64,000 bases of DNA, from contig NC_089671.1 of the NCBI RefSeq assembly GCF_037042795.1, positions 2,264,501-2,328,500 on the forward strand, written 5' to 3'. The notes beneath the pieces are model-generated. The model was given only the letters and a program-made list of their open reading frames with translations. It was not told the DNA's origin and ran no database searches. Positions 56,455 through 64,000 of the stretch are shown here, in pieces. The stretch is from Molothrus aeneus. Taxonomy: Eukaryota; Chordata; Aves; Passeriformes; Icteridae. Both the position numbers and the translations under genes were made by a program. Position 1 is the stretch's first letter; each line of letters begins with the position of its first letter.

Positions 56455-56989
56455 GGAGGGGGAAGGGAAGGGAAGGGAAGGGAAGGGAAGGGAAGGGAAG
56501 GGAAGGGAAGGGAAGGGAAGGGAAGGGAAGGGAAGGGAAGGGAAGGGAAGGGAAGGGAAGGGAAGGGAAGGGAAGGGAAGGGAAGGGAAGGGAAGGGAAG
56601 GGAAGGGAAGGGAAGGGAAGGGAAGGGAAGGGAAGGGAAGGGAAGGGAAGGGAAGGGAAGGGAAGGGAAGGGAAGGGAAGGGAAGGGAAGGGAAGGGAAG
56701 GGAAGGGAAGGGAAGGGAAGGGAAGGGAAGGGAAGGGAAGGGAAGGGAAGGGAAGGGAAGGGAAGGGAAGGGAAGGGAAGGGAAGGGAAGGGAAGGGAAG
56801 GGAAGGGAAGGGAAGGGAAGGGAAGGGAAGGGAAGGGAAGGGAAGGGAAGAGAAGAGAAGAGAAGAGAAGAGAAGAGAAGAGAAGAGAAGAGAAGAGAAG
56901 AGAAGAGAAGAGAAGAGAAGAGAAGAGAAGAGAAGAGAAGAGAAGAGAAGAGAAGAGAAGAGAAGAGAAGAGAAGAGAAGAGAAGAGAG
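56455..56989. repeat. 535-bp all-purine tract: (GGAAG)78 then (AGAAG)27
   Basis: From 56461 the pentamer GGAAG repeats perfectly to 56850, then switches in one step to AGAAG, repeated perfectly to 56987. The plus strand has no pyrimidine for 535 bases. Such mirror-symmetric purine tracts can form triplex (H-) DNA and block polymerases. The long open frames on both strands are artefacts. Confidence 0.97.
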
Positions 56990-57404
56990 CCAAAAAGATG
57001 CAAAACTGCTGTGAAGTTCATTAGTCTTTGCAGATCAGGAAAGTTCATTTTCCTCCTTTCCTTCTTTCAGTGACTAATTTCTGTTACTGTAACAAGGAGT
57101 AAAAAAGTTGATCTCCACCAAAACTTAAATATTCACTTCCTCTTCTCCACCCACTGTGTTCACTTGATAAAGCACTTCCCTCTCCATTCCAGCTCCGGCG
57201 AGAAAGCTCACAACGATATTACAGAAAACACTCTAAAAAAAGGTTTTTCTGTCAATTAAATGTTTATAACCACACTCTGCATCACCATCCCCAGAGAATG
57301 AGTCAGGGCCCCCAGGAGAACACGATCCCAGAAGGAAGGAAAATGATGTAACACCAGGACTTTGCAAAAGTTTTTACCCAGACAGAGCAGCTCTCACAAC
57401 CTGG

Positions 57405-58020
57405 ATCCTCTCTGGGTTTCCAGCCTTCCCAGCCTGGATCCTCTCTGGATTTCAGCTCTCCCATCTTGGATCCCCTCTGGATTCCAGACTCTCCCATCTT
57501 GGATCCTCTCTGCATTTCAGCTCTCCCAGCCTGGATCCTCCCTGGGTTTCAGGCTCTCACAGCCTGGATCCCCTCTGGATTTCAGCCCTCCCAGCAAAGG
57601 TTTTTATCCAGACAGAGCAGCTCTCACAACCTGGATCCTCTCTGGGTTTCCAGCTCTCCCAGCCTGGATCCTCTCTGGGTTTCCAGCCCTCCCTGCCTGG
57701 ATCCCCTTTGCATTTCCAGCCCTCCCATCCTGGGTCCCCTCTGGACTTCAACCCTCCCAACCTGGGTCTCCTTTGCATTTCAACCCTCCCAGCCTGGATC
57801 CTCTCTGAATTTCCAGCCCTCCCTGTCTGGATCCTCTCTGAATTTCCAGCTCTCCCATCCTGGATCCCCTCTGGATTCCAGCTCTCCCACCCTGGATCCT
57901 CTCTGTATTTCAGCCTCTCCCATCCTGGATCCTCTCTGCATTTCCAGCCCTCCCTGCCTGGATCCCCTCAGCATTTCCAGCCCTCCATCCTGGATCCCCT
58001 CTGGGTTTCCAGCCTTGTGG
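57405..58020. repeat. CTGGATCC-type minisatellite, about 29-30-bp unit
   Basis: About 20 copies of 'cagcctggatcctctctgg' plus 'gtttccagctctcc'. A block of about 220 bp starting 'acccagacagagcagctctc' occurs twice (57377 and 57606). It shares the GGATCC core with the array at 25010-25688. Confidence 0.9.
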
Positions 58021-58589
58021 TGGCCCCTGCCTGGGGAAGAGCTTCGATCCCACCACAGCACAAGGATTTGGGGAAGTTTGGCAGCAAGGAAGGTGCAGAG
58101 GCCAGGAGTGTGTAAGCAAAGCCTGGCAGAGGCATCCCAAGCCTTGCAGGGACACTGCATTGTCCCTGCCACCTCTCAGCTTGCCCTGCCTGCCAGGTGA
58201 GCTGCTCTGCACAGGTACCTGCACCTTGCTGCAGCACTGAAAGCCCAGAGACGGCAAGGAGAGGAAATCCTGCCCCCACTCTGCCTCTGGTGTGACATTT
58301 CCAGATCCTCAGCCTGCTCAGAAAGGGATCTCAGAGTTTTCAGGCCAGCTTAAAATGTTTGTTCAGGGTTTAGAAATAGAGGAATAGAGGGATTTCTAAG
58401 GGGGATGAGCAGGATTCTTGCTTTCTCACCTTTTTTTGTGGATTTTCATGGTGTAGGAGGGGGGGAAATCTCTCAGCAGGCTCCTTGCACAGGTAGGGGT
58501 CACACAGGTGCTCATGCACACTCAGACCCAACAAATTGTGAATATTCCTGTTTATTCCTCAGCCCACACTCACCCAATCACCCCCACAA

Positions 58590-59010
58590 ACCCTGAGCAG
58601 AATTTTCAAAACTTTTATTCCATTTTCAGTCTCATGAGAAGGGTGAGACAACATAGCTGTTATCATTCACAACATCACAATCAGAAGCCAATTGTTTCTT
58701 AATTACAATACACTATAAGTGTTTCTTGGCCTATCAGCTTTAGCCACCCCGTGCTGTAAATGCTTTAAAGCTAATAATCTAAAATGATTGATGCAGGTCC
58801 TACTACAATGCATCTTTCACAGTTCTATTTCCCTAAAGTATCCGAGTCTTTTTTGTAAGGCCATCCTCTGAAACTTGTTTCTGGTTTCATTTCTCTCCCA
58901 CCAACGTTTGTCCTATTCCATGGCATTTCTGAGTCAGCATTTCTTATCTCAAAGTTTACGTACAGACGCACACGGTGTGAACCTTCTGTCAAGCTTTATA
59001 AATTTCCTAC
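58590..59010 (-). mobile_element. Possible LTR-like interspersed element
   Basis: The block from 'tcaaaacttttattccattt' to the start of the 26-bp array is AT-rich with a minus-strand AATAAAAG near its left end. Its texture is like avian LTRs: a polyadenylation signal followed by an inverted-CCAAT-like 'cagaagccaattg'. No second copy in the window, terminal repeat or target duplication was found, so this is tentative. Confidence 0.25.
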
Positions 59011-59017
59011 AGTTCCA

Positions 59018-59290
59018 TTTCCCACATTCTCCCTACAGTTCCATTTCCCACATTCTCCCTACAGTTCCATTTCCCACATTCTCCCTACAGTTCCATTTCC
59101 CACATTCTCCCTACAATTCCATTTCCCACATTCTCCCTACAATTCCATTTCCCACATTCTCCCTTACAGTTCCATTTCCCACATTCTCCCTACAATTCCA
59201 TTTCCCACATTCTCCCTACAATTCCATTTCCCACATTCTCCCTACAGTTCCATTTCCCACATTCTCCCTACAATTCCATTTCCCACATTC
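59018..59290. repeat. 26-bp minisatellite
   Basis: About ten copies of a 26-bp unit ('ccctacagttccatttccca' then 'cattct'), differing mainly at one G/A (acagtt or acaatt) and one extra T. Confidence 0.93.
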
Positions 59291-61103
59291 CCTGACAAGT
59301 TCTCACCCTGACCCGCGGTGTTTAGAGCCTGGCTCAGCCCTGCAATTACACAGCTTAGCACCCTCCCTAAACATGGGCTCGAACAAGCTCTGCCTCTCTT
59401 TAATATTCAAATTAACGCGAATTCCAGCCACTCAAACCGTGTTTCCAAACAGCAACCATCGAGCTGCCAGGTTACGCTCAAAACTGAACCATAAGCTGGT
59501 TATTCCCACCCGGGGTGTTTAGTTAGTTCAGAGCTCTCTAAGGCAACAGAATTTCTGTTTATGTGAACAAACACAGGGAAAAGAGTAATTAAGGAAGTGA
59601 GAAATGGGCTTTACCTGAACGTCCTGCTGAGGTTTCAAAGAATCTCTGCTTCACTCCTTCCTTTCCCTTGCTGTGTCTCTCTCCCTGGCTCCTTGCATGG
59701 CTGGACTGACAGGTTGGCAGAGCTGAGAACGACAGGTTGGGTTTGTTTTTTTAGACACAACTCCTCCCCCTCTCAAAGAAAAGCTAAAAAAAAAAAAAAA
59801 AAAGGAGAAGAAGAAAAAAAAAAAAAAAAAAGAAGGCGAGACTGCTTGGGAAAAGTTCACAGAAAATCCCGTCCTTTCAGCACATTCAAACTGGTGAGAA
59901 AAATGCTGCTTTGGGGAGCCCAGCAGTTTTCCAAGTGTTTTTTCTCAAAAAGGCTCAAGGTTTGCCTTGCAAGAAGTGTGAAGCAACCAAAGGATTTACA
60001 CCAGGAGCCGACCTGACCCCAAACCTTCCCCATTTCCCTGAGAGCTGATCCAGAGGTGATCGCAGCCCTGACAAGAGGGTGTTGAGCAGTGCAAAGGGCT
60101 TTTTGCAGGCAGCACAGATATCCTCGGGCCTTGGATTTTATCCTTGCATCCCAGCAAGGGATCCCCATTATTTCTGGGGAATAAATGTCACCCAGAAGTG
60201 CCTGAAAATCTGATTTTTTCCCTCAGAAGCCAGTGCTGCTGAGCTGCCCTCACTGCAGGTTATTTTAAATTCCCGCTTTGCTCTGTATTGGTTGCACAAA
60301 GAGCAGCTCAGCTTCCATCCCAGTCCCCTGAGAGGTGAGAGGGTCCCAGAGAGCTGGGGGAGGATTTCACCAGGTCCCAGTGAGCACAGAGATGGGGTCA
60401 GTGTGAAAAGCTTCCACTGGCACAGGCCTTTCCAGGTGTTCCTGCCTCAGGTGGGCAAAATTCATCCCTGGGAATGCTCTACCACGATTCTTTTAAAAAC
60501 AAGATGCAGACACTGATTTTCCCCCAGGTTTATCATTAAATTCTTAATTAGGGCTGTGTCAAACTAATTCAGGGCTTGGTGCCTGTGTCCTCCTGGCCAT
60601 GGAGCTTTGCTCCTGGCAACCCATGGCACGATTTTCTGCTAATAAATAAATAAATGCCAGCACAGAGCAGCCAAGGGGTTGGTGAAACAACTTCCACACT
60701 CCCACTCCCCTGCAATCTCCAAAAGAGCTGACAGTCAGTCTCCTTCAGTCTCTAAAGCTTTTTTAAGTTGGTAGTTTGGGCACAAATCTGCAATTTCCAG
60801 GCCTGTTCTCTGCAGAGTCGCTGGCTCTTCCTTCCCCAGCAAGCAGAAAAACAAATGGACGGTAGACTAATGACTGTCATCTGCATAAATTTGCATCACA
60901 GACCCCTTGAATAGAGCCCCATCTCCTCTGGGTCAGATTTGCACCTGAGTTGGAACAATGAGGATTCAGAGGCTTCCTTTACCTGCCTCGCTGGTGTCAC
61001 GGCTCTGCAGAGCCAAAAGGGTTCCAAACCTTGGAAAAAATCCCCTGCCAGTTTAATTTAACATTATAACGAGCTAGACTAGAGGTGAAACCAGCAGATC
61101 TCA
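59291..61103. other. Spacer, nothing recognised
   Basis: Unique sequence; A-rich run at about 59786-59832. No exon supported. Confidence 0.35.
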
Positions 61104-61595
61104 TGATGCCTTGAGAAGGCTGAGCTGGGGCAGAGGCTGGGCAGAGTTAGAGAATAAAGCAGGGATTTATTCAAAGCATCTCCTCCATGGATCCACCTTG
61201 GGCAGCACCAGAGCCCAGCCAGGGCTGCACCCAAAATGAACCAAAATGGTCACAAAATTAACCCAAGATGAACCAAAATGGTCCCAAAATGCACGGCCGG
61301 GCACGGGGTCTCTCCCTGGGATCAGTTCTGCTCCATTTGCATCTTGCAGTTCATTGTCCCATTCCAGCTTTAGCCCCTGCAGTCCCACCCTGCTTGTTTT
61401 TCTCTCTCCAGCCCACGGGGTTTGTGCTCCTGGGCTGAGATTTGGATCATTTGTCCTTGGTGCCCAGCTGGAGCAGGAATTGTTTTGTGTCCCTGCTCTG
61501 TGCACAGAGCTCAGCATCCCCTGGTGTGAGCCCAGAGCCACACACTAAAGCAGCACAGAACCTGAAAAATAGAAAAGCTCAAACCTGAAGCATCA
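61104..61595 (-). mobile_element. Solo LTR, family C
   Basis: Minus-strand copy, 492 bp, with TGATGCCT...CATCA ends, very similar to 31226-31708. No clear target duplication is seen (left flank CTCA, right flank TTTA), so the insertion is older or was altered. Confidence 0.82.
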
Positions 61596-62650
61596 TTTAC
61601 ATGGAGTCAGGGTGACATCACATCCAAAAATGTCTCCTTGCACTTCCTGTAAGCTCAGCTCCATCTCCTGCACCAGGGGAGAGCCACATCCCTGGACTCC
61701 ATCAATTCCTTCTCTTCCAGGCCTGCTTTCCATCCCTCCTGCATTCACCCCCTGCCTCTTTCATCAGGAAACTGTTCTCAGCTCCCCTCTTCAGATGGAC
61801 ACAGAGATAACACAAACAGCTCAGAAATCCCTCCTGCCAGTGGAACCAGTTCCTGGAACCCAGACAAAACCAAAACCGGGCAAAGTTCAGAGCTCATGGG
61901 TGGTGGCTGGAGGCAGCGCTGCCTGCGCAGGGAGGTGAGGAGCTGCTCCTCAGGTCACAGCACGGTCACACGCTGCAGCTTTCTGCATCTCCAGCCTGAA
62001 TTCCCAGTGCAGATGGATGGGGATAAGGATTTAGCAGCATTCAGCACAGGCCAGAGCTGTATCAAAGGGAGATTTCCCAGCAGAGATCCAACTGCAGCTC
62101 CCTTGGGCACTGATTTAGGTTTTTCTCAGTCCTCCCTCCTCAGCATTATGAGGCTGGGGCTCCAGACTCCTCAAAAGATTTGCAGCTCAAAGAATCTTTA
62201 GCAAAGGGGTTTATTCTCTTTATTGATTGCCCCGGCACCAAGAAATCACCAAAAACACGCCCAGCACGATGCTCTCGCTTTACCTCTGGCATTTCCATCC
62301 CTCATGGGACTCCTGGAGAGGGAGAGAAGCTGAACAGCACCACAAGGAGAGGGAAATCTCCAATCTCCAGCTGCAGCTTCCATCCCAATCCCAGCCCAGC
62401 CCTCGAGTGTGACAGGTTTTTTTCTGCTAAGGGTGAATTAAAGCCAAGGGCCCTCATTTCTCAGCAAACACAGTTGCTAGAAGAGCTTCAAAGCAGTCAA
62501 TAAATGCACTTCAATTAAGTGCTGCACTGAGGTCGGATTTCTTGTTTTTCCTGTTTCACCAGCAAGTTTCGAGACAGCCCCATAATGAACCCTGGGAGCA
62601 CAGCTCGTTACAGCATCAGAAAAGTTGCAAAATTGCAGCCAACTTTGGGT
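61596..62650. other. Spacer, nothing recognised
   Basis: Unique sequence with no supported gene. Confidence 0.35.
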
Positions 62651-63271
62651 TGTTATGTTCCCTGGTGTTGTTGGGTTCCCAGGATGAGGTCAGAGATGAG
62701 AATCTGACTCCAAGTTTTCAGAAGGCTGATATATTATATTATATTATATTATATTATATTATATTATATTATATTATATTATATTATATTATATTATATT
62801 ATATTATATTATATTATATTATATTATATTATATTATATTATATTATATTATATTATATTATATTATATTATATTATATTATATTATATTATATTATATT
62901 ATATTATAATATTGTGTTGTATTGTATTATATTAGATCGTGTTGTATTATATTATATTGTGTTGTATTATATTACATTACATTACATTATATTATATTCT
63001 AAAACTATACTAAACTATAGAGAAAGGATACATCTGAAGGCTAGAAAAGAAGAAAATAAAAACCCATGACAGACTCAGAGAGTCTGACACAGCTGGACTG
63101 GGATTGGTCATTAATTAAAAATAATTCACATAGAACTAGTTAAAGATGCACCTGTTGGTCAGCAACCTCCAGACCAAGCCATCAGATAATTATTGTTTAC
63201 ATTTCTTTTCTGAGGCTTCTCAGGAGAAAAATCCTGGTGGAAGGGATTTTTCAGAAAATATCATGGTGACA
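62651..63271 (-). mobile_element. LTR, family A, carrying a microsatellite expansion
   Basis: Read on the minus strand it starts TGTCACC and ends ATAACA. It shows the landmarks of the LTR at 16993 in order: the 'ctgagaagcctcag' region, 'aacaggtgcatct', 'ttaatgaccaatc', 'ctagccttc', 'ttagtatagtttt' and 'atcagccttctgaaa'. It is about 20% diverged by eye and about 250 bp longer because the short AT run between 'agtttt' and 'atcagcc' has grown into the pentamer array. No matching target duplication is seen. Confidence 0.8.
62731..62998. repeat. (ATATT)n microsatellite born inside an LTR
   Basis: About 35 perfect ATATT units (62731-62906), then degenerate units with TGTGTTGT and ACATT variants to 62998. 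It occupies the position of the 'taatataatataaatca' stretch of the other family A LTRs. Confidence 0.95.
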
Positions 63272-64000
63272 ATGTTCTGGTAGCTACACTCCCCAAAAGG
63301 GAAAAAAAAATCAGAGAGGAAGGAACATGTCTCAAAATGTAGGAATTTCATCCCAAATGCCTTGGTGCCAGTGACAGGATTCCCATGGTTTCAGAGGGCT
63401 GTGGATCAATATTAAAGTGTGGGAAATTAAATGACTCAGACTGCTGTCTGCAAATAGATGACAGCGGAAAAGAGGTGAAACAAATCTTCCTTTGTGAGGA
63501 AGGCACCTGGCAGAGTCGAGACCTCCCTGAAGAAACAGAGATAAACAAACTATAAACATCCCCAGAGTGGGAAAAAAAAAACACAAGAAAAAGAAAAGAA
63601 AGAAAACCCTCAAAAATCCTTAGAGACTAGTAAAACTAAAACCAAAACTGGTGACTACAAGTCAGTCACAGAGGGACTGAAGAAGAGAAACCAACACCAA
63701 AAGTCAAATACACTTCAGAGTTAATCAAATATAGTTATAAGAAATGTAATATCCAGACCACAAAGAGACACCTTAGATCTCAGTGATCAAGAATATCCCA
63801 TGACTGTCCCAAAAGACCAACTAAAAAATCTTTTACACTAAGTACACAAACAATTCCCAAATACAGAGCCAAGGACTCTTTTCAATCCCTTTCTCTGAGC
63901 CTCTGTGAATCTAAGATTATTTTATATATATTTTTATTTATATCTATTTATAAATATATTTATATAAATAAATATATATTATATATAATATATATTTATA
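63272..64000. other. Spacer at window edge
   Basis: A-rich sequence with no supported gene. The last 80 bases are a TATA-type AT tract cut by the window end. Confidence 0.35.

Noticed and set aside
56304..57073. Long Arg/Glu/Gly and Pro/Ser/Phe ORFs over the purine tract
   Set aside because: They are direct translations of GGAAG/AGAAG pentamers in all frames.

Overview
The window is vertebrate nuclear DNA from a bird, most likely a songbird. Two inwardly rectifying potassium channel genes lie head-to-tail on the minus strand: KCNJ16 (Kir5.1; coding exons 39644-36392) upstream and KCNJ2 (Kir2.1; CDS 9584-8301) downstream. Their order and orientation match the KCNJ16-KCNJ2 pair of other amniotes. 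Bird origin is supported by many CR1 LINE fragments, including the octamer ATTCTGTG tail, and by short solo LTRs with TG...CA ends. Passerine rather than another bird is an inference from the look of the LTRs.

Layout. 1-4414: sequence downstream of KCNJ2, with a 52-bp minisatellite and a solo LTR that carries a nested CR1. 4415-14650: KCNJ2 in full, with a roughly 3.9-kb 3'UTR, a single coding exon, a 4.7-kb 5'UTR intron with textbook splice sites, a noncoding first exon and a CpG-island promoter. 15.5-36.4 kb: gene-free spacer with solo LTRs, CR1 pieces and many minisatellites. 36392-39699: KCNJ16, whose coding sequence is split by a 1,972-bp interruption. 39.7-64 kb: upstream of KCNJ16, gene-free, with three arrays of one 33-bp satellite, a 535-bp pure purine tract, tandem duplications and further LTRs.

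The most notable feature is the interruption of KCNJ16. It falls inside the codon for the first glycine of the GYG potassium selectivity filter. It has GT and AG ends that restore the frame exactly, it is largely filled with LTR-derived sequence, and it is bounded by a 6-bp direct repeat (GGTACG on the gene strand). Mammalian KCNJ16 has its coding sequence in one exon. This therefore looks like an intron created or colonised by a retroelement at the most constrained point of a channel protein. The alternative is a recent insertion that disables the gene.

The two proteins have related jobs. Kir2.1 forms the strong inward rectifier that sets resting potential in muscle, heart and neurons. Kir5.1 is a modulatory subunit that pairs mainly with Kir4.1. 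No other protein-coding gene, tRNA, rRNA or CRISPR array was found. By my own tally about 10.5 kb of the window is tandem repeat. Most long open frames in the spacers are by-products of arrays whose period is a multiple of three or which lack stop codons.
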